64,000 nucleotides of DNA. Source: Nocardia brasiliensis. Its GTDB lineage: Bacteria; Actinomycetota; Actinomycetes; Mycobacteriales; Mycobacteriaceae. Every line of letters starts with the position of its first letter. Within the stretch, counting starts at the first letter, position 1. Location: the NCBI RefSeq assembly GCF_011801125.1, contig NZ_CP046171.1, forward strand, positions 6,820,001 to 6,884,000, given 5' to 3'. The notes under the pieces are model-generated. The model saw nothing but the letters and a program-made list of their open reading frames with translations. It made no database searches and had not been told where the DNA came from. This document shows, piece after piece, positions 49,388 to 57,312 of the stretch. Position numbers and translations under genes: made by a program.

Positions 49388-50515
49388 TCATCGGCCCAGT
49401 ACGGCGAGCATTCCGGCCACCGCGCGGGCCCAGGTGTATTGCTCGGCGCGGGTGCGCGCCGCCCTGCGCCTGCCCGCGGTCGGCAGCGCGAGCACCTCGG
49501 TGACCGCCCGCGCGAACGCGGAGCCGCGATCGGCGGCCACCGCGCCGCACTCGGCGGTCACGATGTCGGCCAGTGCCGAGGACCGGCTGGCCACCACCGG
49601 CGTGCCCGCCGCCAGCGCCTCCAGCGCGGCGAGACCGAATGTCTCGTGCGGGCCCGGCGCCAGTGAAACATCCGCCGTGGCAAGCAGTTTCGCGACCTCA
49701 GCGCGTTCGGAGATGAAGCCGGTGAAATGCACGGCGGGCAACCCGCCGCTCAGCGCGGGCAGTGCCCGCGCCCGGCGCCGCAGGGCGTCGCGGCGCGGCC
49801 CGTCGCCCGCCACCACCAGCCGCACCTCGGTGCCGGCCTTACGCAGCGCCGCGACCGCCTCGATGCTGCGCTCCACCCGCTTCTCCACCGACAACCTGCC
49901 GCAGTGCACCAGCAGCGGATGCTCCGGCGCACCGAGGTCGGCGCGCAGCCTGCCGTCGTGCCTGCGCGGGCTGAACAACTCGAGATCGACGCCGAGCGGC
50001 ACCAGTTCGACGTTCGGCGCGCCGATCCGCAGGAACTCCTCGCGGGCGAACTCGGTGGTGCAGACCACGATGTCGTACTCGGCGGCGGTGCGCCCGTTGG
50101 CCACATCGGCGCAGCGCCGGGCTGCCGCGCGCGGCAGCACCTGACCGAGCAGCCGGTCGAGCCGTTCGTGCGAGATCATCACTCCCGCAACGTCGCGGCG
50201 GCGGGCCCAGCGGCCGAAACCGCGCAGGGTCAACCGGTCCGACACCTCGAGCACGTCGGGCCCCAGCCCGGTCAGCACGTCGGCGACCCGCCGCGGATCG
50301 GCCGCGCGATAGCCGCCGGTCCACGGAATCGCCAAGGCGGGCAACGTTATCCGCACCACTCCGGTGGGCAGCAGCTCTTCCGCGCGACGCGCTCCCGGCA
50401 CGATGAGCACCACCTCGTGGCCCGCCGCGACATACCCCTCACCGAGGTGATGCAACGCAGTGCGCAACCCACCCGAGCGCGGGCCGTAGAAGTTCGCAAG
50501 CTGAACTATGCGCAC
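49388..50515 (-). CDS. pimC: PimC-like GT4 mannosyltransferase
   Basis: A 375-residue GT-B glycosyltransferase. The protein begins VRIVQLANFYGPRSGGLRTALHHLGEGY, very like PimC, which adds the third mannose of phosphatidylinositol mannoside in some mycobacteria. Other matches are MISHERLDRLLGQVLPR, HCGRLSVEKRVERSI, VVAGDGPRR and PGPHETFGLAALEALAAGTPVV with the GT4 E-x7-E. The start is a GTG at 50515 with a weak site. It is not near pimA or pimB, so a lipomannan-related role remains possible. Confidence 0.78.
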   Translation of the reverse strand: MRIVQLANFYGPRSGGLRTALHHLGEGYVAAGHEVVLIVPGARRAEELLPTGVVRITLPALAIPWTGGYRAADPRRVADVLTGLGPDVLEVSDRLTLRGFGRWARRRDVAGVMISHERLDRLLGQVLPRAAARRCADVANGRTAAEYDIVVCTTEFAREEFLRIGAPNVELVPLGVDLELFSPRRHDGRLRADLGAPEHPLLVHCGRLSVEKRVERSIEAVAALRKAGTEVRLVVAGDGPRRDALRRRARALPALSGGLPAVHFTGFISERAEVAKLLATADVSLAPGPHETFGLAALEALAAGTPVVASRSSALADIVTAECGAVAADRGSAFARAVTEVLALPTAGRRRAARTRAEQYTWARAVAGMLAVLGR

Positions 50516-50613
50516 CTCGCTGATGGTGCAGCCAGTCGGGTGATCTTCGGAACCGATGCGCCCAACGCGGCATGAACAGCCGTGAAAGACCCAGCGAACC
50601 GGCCAGGGCCTGG

Positions 50614-51630
50614 CTAATCCGCCGTGTCGTGCCAGACTCGGATCAGCCCGTGCCCGAGGTGCGTCGGGCGCACCGGCCACAGCTCGGCCCGCACCGCGAG
50701 CCAGTCGGTGCCGTCGAAGCGCACCCGCAATCGCAGCTCGATGGCGTCCGCGTCGGCCGTGGCCGCGGCCAGCTCGGCGCACACGGCCCGGAACCGCGCC
50801 ATGTCGTCCGGATGCAGGCTCGGGCGTTCGACCGCCCAACGGTCCAGCGGCGGCGCCGGGGCCGTTGTCCATTCGTAGATCAGGCCCGAGGACAGCGAGA
50901 CGAAGCCGACGCCGTCGCCTGCCCGCCGCGAGACGGCCCGCAGCATGGTCATGTCGACATCGGCCCGGCCCGGTCCGGCATCGGCGAATTCGAGCATCAC
51001 CGCGCGGATTCGGCGCGCCACCGGGTCGGCCCTGGTGATCATCTGGAAGCTGCGCACCTGACCGTCGTCGCCGAGCATGTCCACCGCGCTCTGATGCCGT
51101 CCGGTGAGCGCACCGACCATCTCGAAGTACTCGATGCGCCCCGCGAAACGCACCATCCGGCCGAAGGCCTCGGGCGGTGTCCGGATCACCCGCACGTCCT
51201 CGGGTGCCCGCGCGAAGATCAACTCCTCCAAACCCGGTCCGTGATAGGCCAATTCGGTGTCGGCCTGCCAGTCCCACGCGGCGACGCCCGGCCGTGCCGA
51301 CGGGTGTAGCTCCTCGGGCGCTGCCCACACCTGCACGCCGTGCACCTCGGCGAACGCGCACCGGATGGGCACACCGAGCACGAGCAGGCCCGCTACAGCG
51401 CGGCGCACTTCGGCGGCCGTCTCGACGCACTCCTGCACCACCTCGGTGATCAGCTGTGCCGCGAGGGCATGCGGTTCCCGCCGGATCCGCAGCAGGCTGC
51501 CCCAGTCCTTGACCTTCGCGCCGTCGGCCACCAGCGTCGGCACCTCGAGCGCGCCGGTGGGCGTGCGCCCCAGTGTCTCGATCAGCAGCCAATCGTGTTC
51601 GAGTCGTCGCTGGCCACAGCCGCCGGTCAT
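50614..51630 (-). CDS. DUF5593-type signalling protein, partner of the c-di-GMP enzyme
   Basis: A 338-residue protein opening MTGGCGQRRLEHDWLLIETLGRTPTGALEVPTLVADG, characteristic of DUF5593. The C-terminal part has a PAS-like or GAF-like fold (RPSLHPDDMARFRAVCAELAAA). Its ATG overlaps the stop of the upstream GAF-GGDEF-EAL gene as ATGA (51627-51630), so the two are translated together. I infer a sensor or effector for the c-di-GMP enzyme. The link is from gene order, not from a known mechanism. Confidence 0.7.
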   Translation of the reverse strand: MTGGCGQRRLEHDWLLIETLGRTPTGALEVPTLVADGAKVKDWGSLLRIRREPHALAAQLITEVVQECVETAAEVRRAVAGLLVLGVPIRCAFAEVHGVQVWAAPEELHPSARPGVAAWDWQADTELAYHGPGLEELIFARAPEDVRVIRTPPEAFGRMVRFAGRIEYFEMVGALTGRHQSAVDMLGDDGQVRSFQMITRADPVARRIRAVMLEFADAGPGRADVDMTMLRAVSRRAGDGVGFVSLSSGLIYEWTTAPAPPLDRWAVERPSLHPDDMARFRAVCAELAAATADADAIELRLRVRFDGTDWLAVRAELWPVRPTHLGHGLIRVWHDTAD

Positions 51631-53519
51631 ATGCCGGCCGCACCCCGGCTCGCTCGCGGCAGATCGAGGTCGAGCGGGATGCGCCCCACCGCGAGGTGCG
51701 CCTCCACCTCGTCGGCGGGCATCGGCCGCGCGATCAGAAAGCCTTGCGCCCGATAGCAACCGAGGCCGACCAGGGTGCGCGCGGCGACCGCCGTCTCGAC
51801 GCCCTCACCGACCACGCCGAGGCCGAACGAACCAGCAAGGCCGATAATGGATTTCACGATGGCCAGATCGTCGGTGCTGGCGCCGAGGCGCTGCACGAAA
51901 CCGCGGTCGATCTTCACCGCGTCGACCGGGAGCGCCTTCAGGTGCGACAGCGAGCTGTAACCGGTGCCGAAGTCGTCGATGGCGATCTGCACGCCCATGC
52001 GCTTGAGCCCGCGCAGCGTCACCTGGGTGCGCGCCAGGTCCTGCACCACCACGTGTTCGGTGATCTCCAGACAGATCGAGCTGCCGTCGATGCCGAACAA
52101 CCGCAGGATGTCCTCGATCCGCTCCACGAAATCCAGGCTCACCAACTGCACCGGCGAAACATTGATCCGCATCACCACATTCGCCGCGAGGCCACGGCGG
52201 CGCCACTCGGCGAACTGCGCACACGCCGACCTGATCACCCAGCGGCCGAGCTCGCCGGCCAGGTTGGTCGCCTCCGCCACGGTGACGAACGCCGCGGGCG
52301 GCAACAGTCCTCTGGTCGGATGCATCCAGCGGACCAGCGCCTCGAGCGCGACGACCCGGCCGGTCCGCAGATCGACCTCCGGCTGATAGTGCAGCAGCAG
52401 CGAGCCGTCGGACACCGCGCCGCGCAGATTCAGCTCCACGTCGTCCTGCAGCTCGAACTGGGCGCGCATCGCGTCGGTGAACACCGCGACACCGTTACCG
52501 CCGCCCGACTTCGCCGAAAGCAGCGCGTGATCGGCGCGGCGCAGCACGTCGGCGACGGTGGTCTCGCCGGGAATCCCGACGGCGACACCGATGCTCGCCG
52601 CGCGGCTCACCGACTCCCCGCCCACGGTCACCCGGCGCCCGATGAGCTGCTGGATCCGGGTGCCCTCCTCCTCGGCCGCGACCGCGTCCATCGGCTTGGC
52701 GGGCACGATGACGAACTCGTCGCCGCCGAGGCGCGCGATCATGTCGTCGGGATCGAGGTGCTCGCGCAGCCGCGAGGAGAGCGTGCGGATGAAGTTGTCG
52801 CCCGCGGTGTGCCCGAGAAAGTCGTTGAGCGCCTTGAGCCGGTCCAGGTCCAGGAAGAACGCCGCCACCGGCCCCGGGCTGCCCGGACGCAGCCGCTCAT
52901 CCATGTGCTCGAGCAACGCGCGGCGATTCGCCAGGCCTGTCAGGTCGTCGTGCAGTGCGATGTAGCGCAGCCGCTCCTCGGCCACCACCCGCGCCTGCAA
53001 CTGCGCGAACAACGCGGCGATCGCCTTGAGCACGTTGAGTTCGCGGGTACTCCACTCCCGATCGCCGGTCTTGATGAAACCGAGCACGCCGGTCGACTCG
53101 CCGCGGGAGAGCAGCGGGACGGCGGCGGTGGTGACGACCGGGATGCCGGAGGCCCGCCGCATCGTCTCCTGATAATCGGCGAACTCCGGTGTCGGGCGCG
53201 CGATCATCGGCTCGGTCGCGTGCTCGAAGGCACGGAACACCGGGTCGGCGCCCTCGAAGTAGACGACCTCGAGTGGGTCCGGGTCGGGCACCTGCGGTCG
53301 ATGCGGCCACTCCGCGATCAGCACAGAGGCCCGGCGCTCGCGATCGGTGTGCCGGACGTAGCTGAAGTCGACGTCGAAGTATTCGACGAGCTGTGCGAGT
53401 ACCCGTTCGGTCGCCTCGGCCATGGTCGTGGCGTCGACACCCATCAGCTCGGAGGCGACCTGGGTCACCAATGAGTCGAGCGTCCGCCGAGGCACCTTGT
53501 CTCCGATCACGCTATCCAC
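51627..53519 (-). CDS. GAF-GGDEF-EAL cyclic-di-GMP synthase/phosphodiesterase (Rv1354c-like)
   Basis: A 630-residue bifunctional c-di-GMP enzyme. An N-terminal GAF domain (about 25-180) precedes the GGDEF domain, where the catalytic RLGGDEFVIV is intact. The inhibitory RxxD site nine residues upstream reads DPDD, so product feedback through it is unlikely. The EAL domain has ALEALVRW, NVSPVQL, LEITEH, IDDFGTGYSS, KIDRGF and GEGVE, all the expected metal and catalytic residues, so the phosphodiesterase looks active. Architecture and length match Rv1354c. The stop couples to the DUF5593 gene. Confidence 0.9.
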   Translation of the reverse strand: MDSVIGDKVPRRTLDSLVTQVASELMGVDATTMAEATERVLAQLVEYFDVDFSYVRHTDRERRASVLIAEWPHRPQVPDPDPLEVVYFEGADPVFRAFEHATEPMIARPTPEFADYQETMRRASGIPVVTTAAVPLLSRGESTGVLGFIKTGDREWSTRELNVLKAIAALFAQLQARVVAEERLRYIALHDDLTGLANRRALLEHMDERLRPGSPGPVAAFFLDLDRLKALNDFLGHTAGDNFIRTLSSRLREHLDPDDMIARLGGDEFVIVPAKPMDAVAAEEEGTRIQQLIGRRVTVGGESVSRAASIGVAVGIPGETTVADVLRRADHALLSAKSGGGNGVAVFTDAMRAQFELQDDVELNLRGAVSDGSLLLHYQPEVDLRTGRVVALEALVRWMHPTRGLLPPAAFVTVAEATNLAGELGRWVIRSACAQFAEWRRRGLAANVVMRINVSPVQLVSLDFVERIEDILRLFGIDGSSICLEITEHVVVQDLARTQVTLRGLKRMGVQIAIDDFGTGYSSLSHLKALPVDAVKIDRGFVQRLGASTDDLAIVKSIIGLAGSFGLGVVGEGVETAVAARTLVGLGCYRAQGFLIARPMPADEVEAHLAVGRIPLDLDLPRASRGAAGI

Positions 53520-53727
53520 GGGTGTCCACGCCCGGCACCGGACGCCGCCTGCTCTTCGCCGGGGCTGCGGCCGGATCGCTCAGGCATTGCACCAACGCCA
53601 TGGTCTCATGCTCAGGTACTTCGAGTAGATCCGAGAAACGAAGCGACGCCAGTGTATCCACGGTATAGGCGAAATTCGTGGCCGGTGCGCTGGGGAGTCG
53701 CGCTTTTCGGCTGCTGTGTGCACCCAT
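53512..53727 (-). CDS. Possible small protein upstream of the c-di-GMP gene
   Basis: A 71-residue open frame starting MGAHSSRKARLPSAP and containing FAYTVDTLASLRFSDLLEVPEHETMALVQ. Its stop overlaps the start of the GAF-GGDEF-EAL gene by eight bases, which would fit translational coupling. Third-position GC is lower than in the neighbours, and I recognise no family. It may be a real small regulator or a chance frame. Confidence 0.35.
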   Translation of the reverse strand: MGAHSSRKARLPSAPATNFAYTVDTLASLRFSDLLEVPEHETMALVQCLSDPAAAPAKSRRRPVPGVDTRG

Positions 53728-54221
53728 CGGTCACCCCACCGTTCCCGGGTCGGCATCCCGCGCTGCGTGACCACGCTGCCCGACCCGCGTCGGCGAACCT
53801 TGCAATCCGTCGGCAACTGCCCGACCAGCTCGATTATCCCACCAGACCGGATCGACCCGAGGTCGATCTTGCCAATCGAGGCCCTGCGGGAAATGGCCTG
53901 CAATCGCCTCGCCGCTGCCACCAGCAACCCGGGTCCGCGCGTGCGCGGCGCTCGCCTCGACAGCCATACCGTTCCTACTCCGTTGCTCCGCATCCGCACG
54001 CGGTCATCGAACCGGGGTCGACATCTTCACCCGTAATGCTGCTTCTCGGACGAGTTTGCCTAGGGCAGTATCCGTCATCCGGCAAGAATTGACCAGATGT
54101 CTGGTTAATCTTCCGAAAACTGGGCGTCAGCCTGCAAATCACCCCTGGTCAGAACCCATACCACGATCGAGACGGATAGCGTGTCGACCGGTCGGTTCTA
54201 GCGTAGCTAATCTCTAGCTAG
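53728..54221. other. Intergenic region with a 22-base palindrome
   Basis: About 490 bases with lower GC and many stops. Short open frames on both strands show no protein-like composition. A two-arm palindrome at 54088-54109 is the one strong pattern. AT-rich sequence around 54200 with repeated CTAGCTA-like motifs lies beside the stop of the GyrI-like gene. Confidence 0.5.
54088..54109. promoter_or_regulatory. ATTnACCAGA inverted repeat
   Basis: The half-site ATTnACCAGA is followed after two bases by its inverse, TCTGGTnAAT, giving 22 bases with only the n and centre positions unpaired. It lies about 360 bases upstream of the small frame at 53512-53727 and 570 before the c-di-GMP gene. It looks like an operator for a dimeric regulator; no regulator is adjacent. 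Confidence 0.55.
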
Positions 54222-54656
54222 TTAGACCAGGATAGAGATGAACAACTCCACCGAATCGTGGCCCTGCCAGATCTCGATCTCTTCCCGGTAGGCGCGGGTG
54301 ATCTCCGCCGAGGCCGTCGCGTCGTCGACCTGGGCCCACACATCCTCGACCGGGTCGTGGTAATCCCCGTTCGGCGCGAAGCGCGCGTATACCCCCTTCG
54401 GCACCCGGACCAGCACATCGCCGATCGGCACCGCCTCGGGTTCGCGGTAGTCGAAGCAGACCACGGCGTTGTAGTTGCCCGCCGGGTCCGGCACGTACAC
54501 CGTGTACATCGGACGGTCGGCGCCCTTGCGGTCGCGCAGCCGGTCCTTGAGGAACTCGATCAGGTCGCTGTTGCTGACCTTGAAACTCGGGCGCACCCGC
54601 GGCACCACCAGGCCGCCATAGATCGCCTCGCCACGCACCGCGATCGCATAGGTCAT
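54222..54656 (-). CDS. Stand-alone GyrI-like effector-binding protein, copy 1
   Basis: A 144-residue protein of the GyrI-like/AraC effector-binding fold without a DNA-binding domain. YTVYVPDPAGNYNAVVCFDY and VRVPKGVYARFAPNGDYHDPVEDVWAQV are the strand-helix elements that line the ligand pocket; IEIWQGHDSVELFISILV ends with the conserved beta strand. ATG at 54656 has GAGG seven bases upstream. It lies 34 bases after a second such gene, so the two form an operon. It may bind a drug or small molecule; ligand unknown. Confidence 0.72.
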   Translation of the reverse strand: MTYAIAVRGEAIYGGLVVPRVRPSFKVSNSDLIEFLKDRLRDRKGADRPMYTVYVPDPAGNYNAVVCFDYREPEAVPIGDVLVRVPKGVYARFAPNGDYHDPVEDVWAQVDDATASAEITRAYREEIEIWQGHDSVELFISILV

Positions 54657-54690
54657 GACCGCGCCTCACCTGAACACATAACCGCCTCGA

Positions 54691-55134
54691 TCATCGCGCG
54701 TCGACCGCCAGGTACAGCTCGATCTTGTACGCGTGCGGGTAGCACTCGAAATCGCCGGTGTAGGTCCGTTTGATCTGGTTGTGTTCCTCGGCGTACGCGA
54801 TCTGGGTCCACAGGTCGGTCATCACCTGCGGGAAGTTACCGACCGAGGAGAACCGTGCATAGGTGCCGCGCGGCAGCCTGGCCACCAGATGCCCACGGGT
54901 GACCTCGCCGAACGACGCGCACTGGTAGCCGACGATCTGGGTGTTGTAGGTGCCGAGCTCGCCGGTGTAATCGGTATAGGCGCTGGCCAGGGGCCCGCCG
55001 AGCTCTTGATGCAGCACGGCCGCCCAGGCGGCCTCGAGATCGTGGTCCCGCAGTTCTCCGAGCGCACGCTTGGGGCTGCGCACCGGCAATCCGGCAACCC
55101 ACGTTTCGTCCCGCTCGACGATTTCAAACTGCAT
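54691..55134 (-). CDS. Stand-alone GyrI-like effector-binding protein, copy 2
   Basis: A 147-residue YdeE/GyrI-like domain. MQFEIVERDETWVAGLPVRS is the family's opening strand, and SAYTDYTGELGTYNTQIVGYQCASF plus LVARLPRGTYARFSSVGNFPQVMTDLW are typical pocket elements. FECYPHAYKIELYLAV closes the fold. ATG at 55134 is favoured over an upstream ATG at 55197 because the extra residues are not domain-like. It is the first gene of a two-gene operon with its paralogue. No DNA-binding domain is present. Confidence 0.75.
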   Translation of the reverse strand: MQFEIVERDETWVAGLPVRSPKRALGELRDHDLEAAWAAVLHQELGGPLASAYTDYTGELGTYNTQIVGYQCASFGEVTRGHLVARLPRGTYARFSSVGNFPQVMTDLWTQIAYAEEHNQIKRTYTGDFECYPHAYKIELYLAVDAR

Positions 55135-55394
55135 GGAAAGACTCTTTCGAGGTGAATCCGGGGGCGAGGCCCGCATCCGGTCGGTCAGAAAGGCCATGCT
55201 ATCAACACAGACCGGGTGGTAACGATCACATGTCCGGGTCGTTATCCAGGCTCACCAGCCTGCTGAACTGGACAGATGACCTGACATGGTCGAATTCAGG
55301 ACACGATTCGGCCTGGGCCGGTCGGCCGAAAAGCTACATCGCCGGCCTCGGTCAGGCGGGGACTCGGAACTCTTCGACAACTACGGTGGACGGT

Positions 55395-55484
55395 ATGTCA
55401 CGTGGCGAGCGCAAGTCTCGGTGCCGGTGCCCGGCGGTCATGCCCGCATGGCTGCGCGACGCCGCGACACGGCGGGTCCGATGA
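55395..55484 (+). CDS. Possible 29-residue leader peptide before udgB
   Basis: MSRGERKSRCRCPAVMPAWL opens a 29-residue, Arg-rich frame with a CRC dipeptide-like motif. Its stop overlaps the udgB ATG as ATGA (55481-55484), a coupling arrangement. A GGTGGA lies four bases upstream of its ATG at 55395. Short leader frames that couple to or attenuate a downstream gene are known in mycobacteria. It may be such a uORF, but homologues would be needed to support it. Confidence 0.45.
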   Translation: MSRGERKSRCRCPAVMPAWLRDAATRRVR

Positions 55485-56200
55485 GCGAGACCTACCGCAG
55501 CATCGCCGAATTGGACGCCGCGGTCGCCGACTGTTTCGCCTGCCCGCGGCTGGTGGCCTGGCGCGAGCAGGTCGCGCGGACCAAACGCGCCGCATTCCGG
55601 GACGAAACCTATTGGGGCAGGCCCGTGCCCGGCTTCGGCCCGGACGATGCGCGGCTGCTGCTGGTCGGCCTCGCGCCCGCCGCGCACGGCGGCAACCGGA
55701 CCGGGCGGATGTTCACCGGCGACCGCAGCGGCGACGTGCTGTTCGCGGCACTGCACGCGGTGGGCCTGGCCAGTCAGCCGACCGCGACCCACCGGGACGA
55801 CGGCCTGCGCCTGTGCGGCGTCCGCGTCACCGCGCCCGTGCACTGCGCGCCGCCGGACAACAAGCCGACCCCGGACGAGCGCGACCGGTGCAGGCACTGG
55901 CTCGCCACCGAATTCGCTTTGCTCGCACCGACCGTCCGCGCCGTCGTCGTGCTCGGTGGGTTCGGCTGGCAAGCCCTGCTCCCCGTGCTGGCCGAGGCAG
56001 GCTGGGCCATCCCGCGCCCCCGCCCCAAATTCGGCCACGCCGCCCACTACCTCCTAACCCCCACCACCCCCACCCGCGCCCCCCTGCACCTCTTCGGCTG
56101 CTACCACGTCAGCCAGCAGAACACCTTCACCGGCCGCCTCACCCCCTCCATGCTCGAATCCGTCCTGACCACCGCCAAATCCGCCGCCAACCTCAAATAA
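55481..56200 (+). CDS. udgB: Type 5 uracil-DNA glycosylase (UdgB)
   Basis: UdgB removes uracil, hypoxanthine and related damage from DNA and is thermotolerant in actinobacteria. The family 5 motif A is GLAPAAHGGNRTGRMFTGDRSGD near residue 68. Iron-sulfur cysteines include CFACPRL near residue 20 and others before PPDNKPTPDE. HLFGCYHVSQQNTFTGRLTPSM is the C-terminal motif with the His. ATG at 55481 matches the usual N-terminus (239 residues); the frame is open further upstream. M. tuberculosis Rv1259 is the counterpart. Confidence 0.93.
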   Translation: MSETYRSIAELDAAVADCFACPRLVAWREQVARTKRAAFRDETYWGRPVPGFGPDDARLLLVGLAPAAHGGNRTGRMFTGDRSGDVLFAALHAVGLASQPTATHRDDGLRLCGVRVTAPVHCAPPDNKPTPDERDRCRHWLATEFALLAPTVRAVVVLGGFGWQALLPVLAEAGWAIPRPRPKFGHAAHYLLTPTTPTRAPLHLFGCYHVSQQNTFTGRLTPSMLESVLTTAKSAANLK

Positions 56201-56259
56201 CCCCTCCGCGAAAGCCCATCGGCGATGCGGCGTGAACGGTGGGGCGGGGGTCTGTGGGG

Positions 56260-56967
56260 ATGGGGTACGGTCCGGGAGTGACGGGTCGGGGTCTGGAAAA
56301 CGTAGTAGCGCAGGGTGTGTCGGTGGGGCAGCGGGGTGCGGCGTTTGTCGATGTCGACGAGACGTTGGTGCGGGAGATCACCTTTTTGTCGCTGTTCGGT
56401 TTCGATGCCGAGCGGCGTGGTGAGCTCGACGGCCCTGCCACGCTTCGGGAGTTCTTCGCGCTGCGTGAGCGGGGCATGGGCCGCGCCGAATCGCATCGCT
56501 GGTTCTATCGGTTGTGGGCCGGACGTGCGGTCGCCGATGTCCAACGCGTCGGCCGAGAGTGGTTCGCCGCACGGCTCGCGACACCCGGGTTCTTCAATCC
56601 CGCGGTGCGGCAACGTCTTCAACAGCTCGCCGCCGCGGGCGCCCGAATCGTGCTGGTATCCGGCTCGTTCGACGCCGCCCTGCGCCCGATCGCGGACGAG
56701 ATTCGCGCGGACGACATCCTGTGCACCGAGCTGGCGGTCGAGAACGGCTGCTACACCGGAGAAGTCAGCGCAACCATGGTTGGCGACGACAAGTCGGCCG
56801 CGCTGCGCGCCTATGCCGAGCGGACCGGGATCGACCTGTCCGCCTGCGCCGCCTTCGGCGACCACCATTCCGACACCGCGATGTTCGACCTGGTCGGCCA
56901 CCCGGTCGTCGTCGGTGACCGGGACCGCGCGCTCGACGACTACCCCGCCGAACGACTGCCCGGCTGA
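56260..56967 (+). CDS. HAD-IB family phosphatase (SerB-like)
   Basis: A roughly 235-residue HAD hydrolase. Motif I is AFVDVDETLVREITFLSLFGF (D-x-D-x-T), motif II is VLVSGSFDAALRPI, motif III is a Lys in VGDDKSAALRAY, and motif IV is FGDHHSDTAMF. The helical cap lies between motif I and II. SerB or another phosphoester substrate is possible; the family is broad. ATG at 56260 or GTG at 56278 are both possible starts. Its stop directly meets the MarR remnant. Confidence 0.82.
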   Translation: MGYGPGVTGRGLENVVAQGVSVGQRGAAFVDVDETLVREITFLSLFGFDAERRGELDGPATLREFFALRERGMGRAESHRWFYRLWAGRAVADVQRVGREWFAARLATPGFFNPAVRQRLQQLAAAGARIVLVSGSFDAALRPIADEIRADDILCTELAVENGCYTGEVSATMVGDDKSAALRAYAERTGIDLSACAAFGDHHSDTAMFDLVGHPVVVGDRDRALDDYPAERLPG

Positions 56968-56968
56968 A

Positions 56969-57247
56969 CGGTTCTCGAAGGCGGGGGACTCGTTCCTGAT
57001 GCGTGCTCCGCACGATCCGCGCGCCCGCAGCGGTGACCTCGACGAGGGTGGCCCGCCCGTCCGCCGGGTCCGGTGTGCGCCGCACCGGTCCGTCGCGCTC
57101 GAGCCGGTGCACGGGCTGGGTGATGGCGGGCTGGGTGATCTGCTCGGTCTCTTTCGACGCGGTCAGTCGCAGTGGCCCGTGGTGCGCCAGCGTGTGCAGC
57201 ACCGACAGCGTGGTGAAGGTGTGCTTCTCCGCGGCGGGCAGCCGGAT
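56969..57247 (-). pseudogene. Remnant of a MarR-family regulator
   Basis: The reading frame encodes LPAAEKHTFTTLSVLHTLAHHGPLRLTASKETEQITQPAIT, clear MarR helices 2-4. It continues RLERDGPVRRTPDPADGRATLVEVTAAGARIVRSTHQERV, the wing. The N-terminus has a TAG stop and no start codon, and the C-terminal dimer helices are missing where the HAD gene ends. Two Leu-to-Pro changes in the recognition and wing region (QPV, DGP) also suggest decay. It is a fragment, not a working regulator. Confidence 0.7.
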
Positions 57248-57312
57248 GGAGCGGCGGCCATATGCCGGAAGATAGCTGCGCTCTCCGCCCGCGTGGCAGA
57301 ATTGACCGCACT

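Noticed and set aside
49388..51643. 751-residue fusion of an upstream region and the PimC-like enzyme
   Set aside because: The N-terminal half is antisense-frame shadow of the DUF5593 gene. The PimC-like protein begins at GTG 50515.
53580..54092. Overlapping 139- and 146-residue frames in the 53.5-54.1 kb gap
   Set aside because: Both are Arg/Pro/Ser-rich with no domain, no ribosome-binding site and no biased codon use.
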